From positions 1 to 7,781 of the forward strand of contig JAKSDN010000523.1 in NCBI GenBank assembly GCA_022360075.1: DNA of 7,781 nt, written 5' to 3'. Positions 1 through 7,384 of the stretch are shown in pieces. The DNA comes from Kiloniellales bacterium. GTDB taxonomy: Bacteria > Pseudomonadota > Alphaproteobacteria > Kiloniellales > JAKSDN01. Positions within the stretch are counted from its first letter, which is position 1, and each line of letters starts with the position of its first letter. The translations under genes were made by a program, and so were the position numbers. The notes beneath the pieces are model-generated. The model was not told the DNA's origin, made no database searches, and was given only the letters and a program-made list of their open reading frames with translations.

Positions 1-4
1 CAAG

Positions 5-2311
5 TTGTCAGGCTATCGTCATTCCGATTGCCGACGGCATTTTTTACTTGTCGGCTTGGCGCCGCTCGCCTTCGGCGTTTCGCTCATCGCCTGGTCCGCG
101 GCCACACTGGCCGAGCCCATGAGTCGGAAGGCCCTCGACGAAGTCGGCGGGGCATCGGCTCCTGTAAGCCTCGAGGCGACGGAGCCCGCGGCCGGCGACT
201 TGGAGGGGGCGTCGAGCTTGGCGGCCTTGCCGATGCGCTCCGACAACGCCTGGACGCTGCCGATCGTGCCGACGATCGCTGTCGAGGCCGTGCCGCTTTC
301 GGCCGAGCCCCATGGCGAGGTCGACGGACAGCAGGTCGCCGAGGCTCGGGGAATCGACGTCCCGGTGCCGCACGACTGGGGGGACGCGGGCGACGACGAG
401 GAGTCTGCCGACGCCCCGCCCGTCGTAACGCTGCCGCCGACCATGCTGGTCGGCCCCGGCGACACCTTGCAGATCCTCGTTTGGCGTCAACCGGAACTCA
501 GCACTAGCGCGCTGGTCCGGCCGGATGGCCGGATTTCAATTCCGCTGGTCGAGGATCTCTACGTCGCCGAGAAAACCTACCAGGAGGTGGCCGACGAATT
601 GGAACGTCGGCTGTCGACCTTCGTGCTGGACCCCCAGGTGACCGTCACCCTGGCCTCTGGGCTCGGGAGCCTGTCGCAACAGATCCGGGTTCTGGGTGAA
701 ACGACCAGGCCCACGTCGGTCGCCTTTCGCGCCGGTATCTCGCTACTCGACGTGATCACGGAAGCAGGCGGCCTTTCGCCCTTTGCCGCCGGCAACGATG
801 CGGTCGTGTTGCGTCGCGAAGATGGCGTGTGGAAAGAGATTCCCGTGCGCCTCAGCGATCTCGTGCGCGACGGCGAAATCGGCGCCAACATGGCGATGCT
901 GCCGGGCGATGTCCTGATCATTCCCGAAGGATTCTTCGTCGGTACCTGGCGTCAGTTCGAGTCGGCCAGCACCAGCATGACGATCACGGACAACGTCGAT
1001 CTCGAGCCCGATGATGACAAGAAGGCCGCCGTCATCAACGAGCTCACTTACACGAGGAACATCCGCGGCACGACCGCGCGCTTTTCCGCGGCATTGAACT
1101 CCAGAACCACGCTGCGCCGGGACTCCTCGGACGAGAACATAGACTTGGACTCGACACTAGCGGGCACGGCGACCGCAGAACTGCTGCCCGACCACGTTTT
1201 CGTCGACTTCAACGTGTCGCTGAGCCAGGAGCGCGACGACAACGAGGAACGTTCGTCGGTGTCCTCGGCCAACCTGCTCAATCGAGACACGGTCGCGAAC
1301 ATCCAGATCAGCCCTTACTTGCGCAATCGTATCGGCCGCTACGCCCAATCGGAGCTGCGCTATAGAGGGCGCCAGTTCCTGACCTCATCCGAGAACTCGT
1401 CCAACAGTACGCTTCAGCAGCTCTCCGCGGCCCTGTCGAGCGGACCGGAATTCAACACGGTCCGCTGGGCCGTGAACGCATCCACTTCGCTGGATTCCCG
1501 CTCGGACAGCGACGACGTCAGGCGAACCGACGTAACCTCCAGCGTGATCTACAGCGTGTCGCGGACGGTCGGTCTGCTGGGCACCTTGGGCTACCAGGTC
1601 TTCGACGACGGCAACTCGTCGAACGACATCAACGAACCGATTTGGAGCATCGGCGCCAACTACCGCTCGGCGCGGGGCTCCGGTGCGCAGCTCACCTACG
1701 GCCAGCAGGACGGCCAGCAGAGCTTCGCCGGCACGGCGACCTACGTCGTCAGCAGCAGAACCAGCGTTCGCGCTTCCTACAATGAGACGCTCCAAACTTC
1801 GCAGGAGAGAATCACCCGGGATCTGATCTTGCTGGAGGTGTCGCCCACTGGCGTGCTGATTGATAGTCGGACGGGACTACCCTTCGATCCCAACACGAGC
1901 CCTTTCAGGATTGATGATCGCACGACCCGGACCAGACAATTCACCGTCTCCGCGACCCATGCGAGAGGACGGGATTCGATCAACGCCATTGCCTCCATTC
2001 AAAGGCAGGAGGAAGAGGGTGCGGCGGGCGCCGGTCAGAACGACGAGGACGCGCGCTTTGCCTTCACCTGGAACCGAACACTCAACAGGAACGCGAGCCT
2101 GAGCACCACTGGCACGGTCAGCCGCAGCGAGCTCGATCGAAACCCCGACCGTACCGACACGACGGTTACCCTGCGATCGCGGCTGTCCTACCGCCTGTTC
2201 CAGAATCTCAGCGCGAACGTCCAATACGGGTTCCAGAACCGCTTCTCGACGGATGACGATGAGGAGTTCACGGAGAACGTCGTCACCGTGGGTGTCCAAG
2301 CTCGGTTCTGA
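5..2311 (+). CDS. Polysaccharide export (OPX/Wza-like) protein fused to a C-terminal outer-membrane β-barrel
   Basis: Likely forms the periplasmic and outer-membrane exit channel for an exopolysaccharide. Residues 1-36 look like a signal peptide: RR at 10-11, a long hydrophobic stretch and an ALA-type end at SAATLA. Residues 37-146 are an acidic, Ala/Pro-rich linker. A Poly_export domain spans about 147-216 (MLVGPGDTLQILVW, then VRPDGRISIPL). An SLBB-like domain spans about 226-270 (IRVLGETTRPTSV, AGGLSPF) and ends in MLPGDVLIIPEGF near 298-310. Residues about 345-768 show alternating polar/hydrophobic strands with Asp/Ser-rich loops and finish in VVTVGVQARF, a typical outer-membrane β-signal with terminal Phe. 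This half resembles the separate barrel proteins of PEP-CTERM/XrtA loci (TIGR03016 type, from memory). There is no lipobox Cys, unlike Wza. The start is a TTG at position 5, but the frame is open to the window edge, so the true start may lie upstream. The deacetylase follows 38 bases downstream. The export domain is sure; the barrel is likely. Confidence 0.85.
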   Translation: MSGYRHSDCRRHFLLVGLAPLAFGVSLIAWSAATLAEPMSRKALDEVGGASAPVSLEATEPAAGDLEGASSLAALPMRSDNAWTLPIVPTIAVEAVPLSAEPHGEVDGQQVAEARGIDVPVPHDWGDAGDDEESADAPPVVTLPPTMLVGPGDTLQILVWRQPELSTSALVRPDGRISIPLVEDLYVAEKTYQEVADELERRLSTFVLDPQVTVTLASGLGSLSQQIRVLGETTRPTSVAFRAGISLLDVITEAGGLSPFAAGNDAVVLRREDGVWKEIPVRLSDLVRDGEIGANMAMLPGDVLIIPEGFFVGTWRQFESASTSMTITDNVDLEPDDDKKAAVINELTYTRNIRGTTARFSAALNSRTTLRRDSSDENIDLDSTLAGTATAELLPDHVFVDFNVSLSQERDDNEERSSVSSANLLNRDTVANIQISPYLRNRIGRYAQSELRYRGRQFLTSSENSSNSTLQQLSAALSSGPEFNTVRWAVNASTSLDSRSDSDDVRRTDVTSSVIYSVSRTVGLLGTLGYQVFDDGNSSNDINEPIWSIGANYRSARGSGAQLTYGQQDGQQSFAGTATYVVSSRTSVRASYNETLQTSQERITRDLILLEVSPTGVLIDSRTGLPFDPNTSPFRIDDRTTRTRQFTVSATHARGRDSINAIASIQRQEEEGAAGAGQNDEDARFAFTWNRTLNRNASLSTTGTVSRSELDRNPDRTDTTVTLRSRLSYRLFQNLSANVQYGFQNRFSTDDDEEFTENVVTVGVQARF

Positions 2312-2338
2312 GTTGCGTGTGAGCGCTGGCGCGTGGCC

Positions 2339-2342
2339 GGAG
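2339..2342 (+). promoter_or_regulatory. Ribosome binding site deciding the TTG start of the deacetylase
   Basis: GGAG lies 7 bases before the TTG at 2350. The reading frame opens after a TGA at 2320-2322 and has no ATG or GTG before the conserved core. The nearby ATG at 2345 is in another frame and meets TGA at 2357. The site therefore favours TTG 2350 over the in-frame TTG at 2356. Confidence 0.6.
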
Positions 2343-2349
2343 TGATGCC

Positions 2350-3360
2350 TTGGCTTTGACGGACCGGCGCTCTCCGGCGCGCCTCGCGGATGGGGCGAAG
2401 CCACGTCTGCTCGTCGTGATCGACACCGAAGAGGAGTTCGATTGGGACCGGCCGCTGTCCCGCTCGAACACCGCCACGCGCAGCATCGCCGCCCAGGTTC
2501 GGGCTCAGGAGATCTTCGCCAAGCACGCGGTCACGCCCACCTACGTGATCGATTTCCCGGTGGCAACGGATCCGGCGGCCGCCGGCCTGCTGCGCGAGTT
2601 CGCAGAGGACGGCCGCTGCGTCATCGGCAGTCACCTGCATCCTTGGGTCAACCCGCCGCACGACGAGGCGGTCACACCCGTCAACTCCTACCCGGGGAAT
2701 CTCGAGCGGAGTCTGGAGAAGGCGAAGCTGGAGGTCCTGACCGAGAGCATCGCCGAACACTTCGGTGCCGCGCCGACGATCTACAAGGCGGGGCGCTACG
2801 GCGTCGGGCCGCGCACGGCGGGAATCCTCGAGGAACTCGGCTATCGCATCGACCTCAGTGTCGTGCCCTATACCAGCTTCACGGCCGATGGCGGGCCGGA
2901 CTTCAGAGGCTTCGATTTCCCGCCGTTCTGGTTCGGCGAGGCAGATCGGCTGCTGGAAATTCCCGTGACCTGCGGCTTCTGCGGCGCGCTGCGCTCGATG
3001 GGCCGCGGCTTCTTCCCCTGGCTTTCGGCGCCCTTGGGCATGAGCCTGCACCTTCCCGGGATCGCCTCCCGGCTCGGCCTGCTCGAGCGGATCCGGCTTT
3101 CCCCCGAGGGCGCCGGCTTCCAGGATCTCCGGCGGCTCGCGGACAGCCTTCTGGAGCAGGGATGCCAAGTTTTCTCGCTGACCTACCACAGCCCCTCGCT
3201 GGCGCCCGGCCACACGCCCTACGTCCGCGACGAGCACGAACTTGAGGCCTTCCTGGAGACGATCGAGCGTTTTTTGGATTACTTCATCGGCGCGAAAGGC
3301 GGCGAGCCCACGACACCGGAAGCGCTCTATGCGGACCTCGAGTCCGCGAGGGCTCGCTAG
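2350..3360 (+). CDS. WalW-like polysaccharide deacetylase family protein
   Basis: Probably removes acetyl (or similar) groups from a polysaccharide or glycan precursor, a metal-dependent reaction of the carbohydrate esterase 4 / NodB fold. The 336 residues carry the family landmarks: VVIDTEEEFDWD at 22-33 (acidic motif 1), GSHLHPWVNPP at 93-103 (metal-binding His), YKAGRYGVG at 145-153 with Arg149 (motif 3), DLSVVPY at 168-174, and TYHSPSLAPGHTPYV at 278-292 (late His motif). The motifs differ from textbook NodB and fit the WalW subgroup better than the DUF3473 deacetylases typical of XrtA loci. No signal peptide is visible, so a cytoplasmic role is possible. The start is TTG with a GGAG site 7 bases upstream. 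It follows the export protein by 38 bases, so the two are probably co-transcribed. Its TAG stop lies inside a CTAG shared with the stop of the convergent decarboxylase. The exact substrate is unknown. Confidence 0.8.
   Translation: MALTDRRSPARLADGAKPRLLVVIDTEEEFDWDRPLSRSNTATRSIAAQVRAQEIFAKHAVTPTYVIDFPVATDPAAAGLLREFAEDGRCVIGSHLHPWVNPPHDEAVTPVNSYPGNLERSLEKAKLEVLTESIAEHFGAAPTIYKAGRYGVGPRTAGILEELGYRIDLSVVPYTSFTADGGPDFRGFDFPPFWFGEADRLLEIPVTCGFCGALRSMGRGFFPWLSAPLGMSLHLPGIASRLGLLERIRLSPEGAGFQDLRRLADSLLEQGCQVFSLTYHSPSLAPGHTPYVRDEHELEAFLETIERFLDYFIGAKGGEPTTPEALYADLESARAR
3331..3347. other. Small inverted repeat just before the converging stop codons
   Basis: GCGGAC and GTCCGC form a perfect 6-bp stem around a 5-base loop (CTCGA). 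It is followed directly by GCGAG-GG-CTCGC at 3346-3357. Both lie within the last codons of the deacetylase and end at the shared CTAG. There is no T-run on either side, so this is not a standard intrinsic terminator. It may be chance in GC-rich DNA or may weakly slow converging polymerases. Confidence 0.25.
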
Positions 3361-4598
3361 ACCAGGACTTCGGCGGCGGCCGGGTGGCTCAGGAAGGCGG
3401 CGGGGCTGGCGGTGAGTCCATAGGCGCCGGACTGAAAGACGACGACAAGATCGCCGATCTCCGCGGCCGGCAGCGAGACCTTGTCGGCCAGCAGATCCAA
3501 CGGCGTGCAGAGGCAGCCGACGACGCTCACCACCTCCTCCGGCGCGCCGTCGCCGAGGCGATTGCCGATCGCGACCGGGAAGTTGCGCCGGATCGTCTGG
3601 CCGAAGTTGCCGCTCGCCGCGAGGTGGTGGTGCAGGCCGCCGTCGGTGACCAGAAAGACCTCGTCCTTGGAGATCTTGCGGTCCAGGACGCGGCAGACGT
3701 AGATCCCGGCCCCGCCGACCAGATAGCGGCCCAGCTCGACGATCAGCCGTGCCTCGGGCAAGGCTGCTTGGGCCCTCGGCATGACCGCCGCAAGGCCCCG
3801 GCCGACGGCCGCGATGTCGAGCGGCTGGTCCTGCGGGAAGTAGGGGATGCCGAAGCCGCCGCCCATGTTCAGCAGCCGGATCGGGCCGGGCGCGTCGGCG
3901 GCCAGCTCGATGGCATGCTCGATCGTCTTGGTCTGGGCCTCGGTGATGGTCTCGGCATTCAGGTTCTGGGTGCCGGTGAAGATGTGCAGGCCCCGGAATT
4001 CGATGTCGGCCTTGCCGATCGCCTTGAACAGTGCCGGCACCCGCTCGCTGTCGATGCCGAACTGCCGGGCCTGGCCGCCCATGCGCAGGCGCGCGCCGCG
4101 CAGCTCGAAGCTGGGGTTGACGCGCACCGCGACCCGCGGGCGCAGGCCCAAGGCCCGCCCGGCCTCTTCCAGACCGGCGAGCTCGGTCTCCGATTCGATG
4201 TTGACCGTAATGCCGGCCGCGACGGCTTGGCGCAGCTCGTCCTGGGTCTTGCCCGGTCCGGCGAAGCTGATCCGCTCGGCCGGCATGGCGGAATCCAGCA
4301 CGGTCTTGAGCTCTCCCGCCGAGGCCACGTCGAATCCCTCCACCAGGCCGGCCATGTGGCAGACCAGGGCCGGCATGGGATTGGCCTTGACCGCGTAGCT
4401 CACCCCGACCTGCGCCGGCAGATGCTGGCGAAGCAACGCGATCTGGCGATCGATCAGGTTGCGGTCGTAGGCATAGAAGGGCGTGCGGCCAACCCGAGCG
4501 GCCAGGCGGGACAGGGGCATGCCGCCGATCTGGAGGCTCCCGTCGACAACGGGAAAGCCGTTCGTTTCCGGCTGCTCTTGCTTCGGCAATGCGGTCAT
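3357..4598 (-). CDS. PLP-dependent fold-III decarboxylase, exosortase A system-associated
   Basis: A member of the ornithine/diaminopimelate decarboxylase superfamily, of the subgroup found beside exosortase A (TIGR03099 type, from memory). It would decarboxylate an amino-acid-like substrate in the cytoplasm; the true substrate is not known. The 413 residues include the PLP lysine K71 in SYAVKANP, the GGGFGIPYF phosphate-binding loop at 246-254, ELGRYLVG at 288-295, the subgroup-like GGLHHHLAASGNFG at 320-333, GCLCTPLDLL at 361-370 with Cys364 and Asp368 (counterpart of the catalytic Cys-Asp region of ornithine decarboxylase), and GAYG at 391-394. All key residues look intact. Its ATG overlaps the TGA of the ligase (ATGA), implying translational coupling. 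An AAGGAA site lies 8 bases upstream, inside the ligase gene. Its TAG stop shares CTAG with the convergent deacetylase. Long open frames on the opposite strand are GC shadows. Confidence 0.92.
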   Translation of the reverse strand: MTALPKQEQPETNGFPVVDGSLQIGGMPLSRLAARVGRTPFYAYDRNLIDRQIALLRQHLPAQVGVSYAVKANPMPALVCHMAGLVEGFDVASAGELKTVLDSAMPAERISFAGPGKTQDELRQAVAAGITVNIESETELAGLEEAGRALGLRPRVAVRVNPSFELRGARLRMGGQARQFGIDSERVPALFKAIGKADIEFRGLHIFTGTQNLNAETITEAQTKTIEHAIELAADAPGPIRLLNMGGGFGIPYFPQDQPLDIAAVGRGLAAVMPRAQAALPEARLIVELGRYLVGGAGIYVCRVLDRKISKDEVFLVTDGGLHHHLAASGNFGQTIRRNFPVAIGNRLGDGAPEEVVSVVGCLCTPLDLLADKVSLPAAEIGDLVVVFQSGAYGLTASPAAFLSHPAAAEVLV

Positions 4599-6199
4599 CC
4601 GGCGGGTTCCTTGAAAAGGTCCTCGAGTGATTTGGCCAGACCGGCCCGGTCGATCTTGCCGTTAGCATTACGGGGCAGCGGAGTCTGCTCGATAATCCGT
4701 TTCGGCACCATGAAAGCGGGGAGCTCCCGGGCACAGACGCCGAGCAGGGCCTCGCCGTCGAGCTTACCCTGAGCCGGGGCGCTGGCGACCACCACGATCG
4801 CTTGGCCTAGCGTCGGATGGGGCACGCCGAGCGCCGCCACCTCGCCCACCTGACCGCTGGCGTGGATCACGCTCTCCAGCTCGGTCGGGCTCACGCGATA
4901 ACCGGAAGTCTTGATCATCTCGTCGTTGCGGCCGACGAAGTAGAGATAGCCTTCCTCGTCCCGCCGCACCTGATCGCCGGACCAGACGGCGACTTCCGGG
5001 CGCGGCACGCCCGCCTCGGCGATCGGCCAGGGGCGAAACTTCTTGGCCGTCGCCTCGGGGTCGTTCCAGTAACCGAGAGACACGAGGGGGCCACGATGGA
5101 CCAGTTCGCCGGCCTCGCCCGGATCGCAGGGCGCGCCGTCCGGCCGCACCACCGCGATCTCGACGTTGGGGATCGCCTTGCCCATGGAATTGGGCCGCGC
5201 GTCGACTTGATCCGGGTCCAGATAGGTGGAGCGAAAGGCCTCGGTCAGGCCATACATCAGGTAGGGCTTGGCCTGGGGCAGGCGACGGCGGAGCGCCTCC
5301 AGCGTGCCGCGCGGCATGTGCCCGCCGGTGTTGGCGAAGTAGCGCAGCGAGCGGGCCGCGCCCTCCGGCCAGTCCAGCTCGATGAGCTGAGCCCAGAGCG
5401 GCGGGACGCCGGTCAGTCCGGTAATCTCGTAGCGGCCGCAGGCCCGCACCACGTCGCGCGGCAGCAGGTAGTTCAAAAGCACGACCTCGGCCCCGACGTT
5501 GAAGGCCGTGGTCAGTTGGCTGAAGCCGGCATCGAAGCTGAGCGGCAGGACGCTGAGGATGCGGTCTTCTCGATGGTTGCCGAGATAGTGGCTGACGCTC
5601 TGGGCGCCGGCGATCATGTTGTCGTGGGAGAGCACGACACCCTTCGGCATGCCGGTCGAGCCCGAGGTATAGAAGATCGCCGCGACGTCGCTGCGGATCG
5701 CCCCGTGGCCGCTTCGTCCGCTCGGGGGTGCGGCGGCGATCAGGGCCTCCCAGGTCAGCAGCTCGACGCCCGTCGGCGCCAGCTCGCGAAGCTCGCCGTC
5801 GAGGTCGCCGGTCAGCGCCAGGAGCTTCAGCGCAGGACAGTCGGCCAGCGACGAGGCGAGGGCGCGGAGGCGCTGGCCGGAGGTGACCAGGGCCCGCACC
5901 GCGCAGTGGCGCAGGATGTACTCGACCTGCCCGGCCTTCAGCACCGGGTTGATCGGCACGAAGCTGCAGCCGGCCGCCGCCGCGGCCATCATGGCGACCA
6001 CGGTCTCGGGGCTCTTGTCCAGATAGACCCCGACCCGGTCGCCACGCCGTAGATCGAGGGCCATCCAGGCGCGGGCCAGAGCCTCGGTCTCCGCCGCGAG
6101 CGCGCCATAGGTCAGGGTACGCTCGCCGAGGCGCAATGCCGGGGCGTCCGGGTCCCGCGCCGCGGCAGCGAGAATCAGGTCAGACAGCCGTTCGAGCAT
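4595..6199 (-). CDS. AMP-forming acyl-CoA ligase, exosortase A system-associated
   Basis: An adenylate-forming (ANL superfamily) enzyme that activates a carboxylic acid as acyl-AMP and passes it to CoA or a carrier thiol. It matches the ligase that travels with exosortase A (TIGR03098 type, from memory). In its 534 residues: the P-loop-like A3 motif IFYTSGSTGMPKGVVLSH at 175-192; YLMYGLTEAFRSTYL at 313-327 (A5); the SGD aspartate at 407-409 with EEGYLYFVGR at 415-424 (A7/A8); the hinge region NDEMIKTSGYRVSPTELE at 425-442; and NANGKID at 511-517 with the catalytic Lys515 (A10). The protein is full length and intact. Its stop overlaps the decarboxylase start (ATGA), so the two are made together. 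No strong ribosome binding site is seen: GGGAG lies 16 bases before the ATG and only a weak AGAG is closer. The gap to the upstream acyltransferase is 69 bases. The substrate is unknown. Confidence 0.92.
   Translation of the reverse strand: MLERLSDLILAAAARDPDAPALRLGERTLTYGALAAETEALARAWMALDLRRGDRVGVYLDKSPETVVAMMAAAAAGCSFVPINPVLKAGQVEYILRHCAVRALVTSGQRLRALASSLADCPALKLLALTGDLDGELRELAPTGVELLTWEALIAAAPPSGRSGHGAIRSDVAAIFYTSGSTGMPKGVVLSHDNMIAGAQSVSHYLGNHREDRILSVLPLSFDAGFSQLTTAFNVGAEVVLLNYLLPRDVVRACGRYEITGLTGVPPLWAQLIELDWPEGAARSLRYFANTGGHMPRGTLEALRRRLPQAKPYLMYGLTEAFRSTYLDPDQVDARPNSMGKAIPNVEIAVVRPDGAPCDPGEAGELVHRGPLVSLGYWNDPEATAKKFRPWPIAEAGVPRPEVAVWSGDQVRRDEEGYLYFVGRNDEMIKTSGYRVSPTELESVIHASGQVGEVAALGVPHPTLGQAIVVVASAPAQGKLDGEALLGVCARELPAFMVPKRIIEQTPLPRNANGKIDRAGLAKSLEDLFKEPAG
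4607..4612 (-). promoter_or_regulatory. Ribosome binding site of the decarboxylase
   Basis: Read on the - strand this is AAGGAA, 8 bases before the ATG at 4598. It lies inside the 3' end of the ligase gene and supports this start. With the ATGA overlap it suggests coupled but independently strong initiation. Confidence 0.7.
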
Positions 6200-6268
6200 G
6201 TCGTGAAGCTCTGAACTCCCGTTCGTCCCTCTTCGGACTTGTCGCTCGGTTCTCGGGCAAGCCGCGCG

Positions 6269-7384
6269 TCAGTCAAGAGGCACCTCGGACCGGCTCTCCC
6301 GGCCGCCGTGCCAGAGTCGCCGCAAGGCTGTCGGAGCGATGTGCCGAAGCGCGGCCAGGCCGCCGCGAAGGCTGCGCGTGTTGCAGGCGAGGATCGCCCG
6401 GCGGTCTCGGTGCTTGGACATCCACTCACGCTTGTAGGACTCGTCTCCGGACCCGAAATCGACCTCTCGCACCCGGTCCCGGTCGAGCGCGGCCTCCATC
6501 ATGTGCCAGGTCAGGATCGTACCGGCCGACAGCTCCCGATAGTCTTCGTCGTGAGCCAGCTTGTAGATCGTGGCGACGCCCTGCCAGACGATCCACAGTT
6601 GCGCTGCGATCGGCACGCCGTCAAGGCAAATGGAGCCCAGACGAAGCGCGCCCAACGCGGCGCAGGTTCTTGCCAGATCCGCCATGAATCCCGGGAATTC
6701 CTCCGGGTCTTTCCAGCTCTTGGCGTAGACGGTCTCGTAGGCGGTGATCGCCCGATCCAAGCCGTCATGGGAATCGACAAGATCGAAACGCACGGCGCCC
6801 GCACGCGCGAGCTTCTTGCTCCGCCGCTCGATCGTGTTGCGCAGTCTGGAAGGCCTGCTGGCCAAGTAAGCGCGCGCGTTGCATCCGGCCGTCGGATGGT
6901 ACCAGTTCCGAAACCGGAAGTATGACGAAACCGCGTATCCCTCGTCTCTCAGCGCATCGATCATGGTTTGAAGGTGAGGGTGCTCGGCCGCCAGCGGTTC
7001 GAGCTGGAGAACGTCAAAGCGCGCGCCTGTTCCGGACAGGCCGCGAACCATCTCTCTGACCTGTGTGGGACCAGATTCCTCGATGGCCAGCATGGGGTCG
7101 AACTGAAGCGAGTAGAAGTTGGTGAGACCGCGTCTCGACCGCTGCCCGCTAAGCCCTTGCGCCGGGCGGTCGCAGCCGACGAAGACGGCCGAGGGTCGCT
7201 CGGCGTCATGGCCGTCGTGCAGGCCGGCCACCACCAGTCGCTCGTCGTGTCGAAGCATCGTCCTCGCCAGCAGCTCGAACCATGCGACGGAGTAGAAGAA
7301 GGACCGCTGCGATGCGGCCTCGAGCACATCGCGATAGCCCTGCGGTAGCTCGTTGAAGCTGTCATGCAGACGCAGCTCGACCAT
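6269..7384 (-). CDS. GNAT-fold acyltransferase, CelD/BcsL or FemAB-like (Acetyltransf_6)
   Basis: A predicted cytoplasmic acyltransferase of the double-GNAT family related to CelD/BcsL of cellulose and exopolysaccharide clusters and to FemAB aminoacyl transferases. Its 371 residues have an N-terminal GNAT-like half (SFFYSVAWFELLARTML at about 28-44, FYSLQFDP at 90-97). A basic bridge follows (RPSRLRNTIERRSKKLARAG at 177-196). The C-terminal half holds the family's signature: AAQLWIVWQGVATIYKLAHDE at about 260-280, SAGTILTWHMMEAAL at 286-300, VDFGSGDESYKREWMSKHR at 308-326. The ATG has AGGA 7 bases upstream (7392-7395), and no other in-frame start is seen after the preceding stop. It sits between the hydrolase and ligase genes of a set usually linked to exosortase A, which suggests it moves an activated acyl or amino group onto a glycan-related acceptor. 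This role is inference. Family assignment is firm; substrate is unknown. Confidence 0.85.
   Translation of the reverse strand: MVELRLHDSFNELPQGYRDVLEAASQRSFFYSVAWFELLARTMLRHDERLVVAGLHDGHDAERPSAVFVGCDRPAQGLSGQRSRRGLTNFYSLQFDPMLAIEESGPTQVREMVRGLSGTGARFDVLQLEPLAAEHPHLQTMIDALRDEGYAVSSYFRFRNWYHPTAGCNARAYLASRPSRLRNTIERRSKKLARAGAVRFDLVDSHDGLDRAITAYETVYAKSWKDPEEFPGFMADLARTCAALGALRLGSICLDGVPIAAQLWIVWQGVATIYKLAHDEDYRELSAGTILTWHMMEAALDRDRVREVDFGSGDESYKREWMSKHRDRRAILACNTRSLRGGLAALRHIAPTALRRLWHGGRESRSEVPLD

Noticed and set aside
1700..1720. Direct repeat of GGCCAGCAG with 12-base period
   Set aside because: Encodes GQQDGQQ in a barrel loop; two copies only, no sign of a functional DNA repeat.
2188..4734. 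848-codon open frame on the - strand spanning the deacetylase, decarboxylase and ligase end
   Set aside because: It crosses three real genes, two of them in another frame of the same strand, and has Arg/Pro/Gly-rich low-complexity content. It results from few stop codons at high GC.
3384..4772. 462-codon open frame on the + strand opposite the decarboxylase
   Set aside because: The opposite strand encodes a protein with all fold-III decarboxylase motifs. The + frame gives an Asp/Arg/Gly/Gln-rich product with no recognisable domain, typical of a GC-rich shadow.
4817..6052. 411-codon open frame on the + strand opposite the ligase
   Set aside because: Shadow of an intact adenylate-forming enzyme; no domain signature and biased composition.
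6200..6268. Possible terminator or promoter between acyltransferase and ligase
   Set aside because: Only a 4-bp CTTG/CAAG pairing with no T-run, and no recognisable -35/-10 pair; read-through within one operon is simpler.
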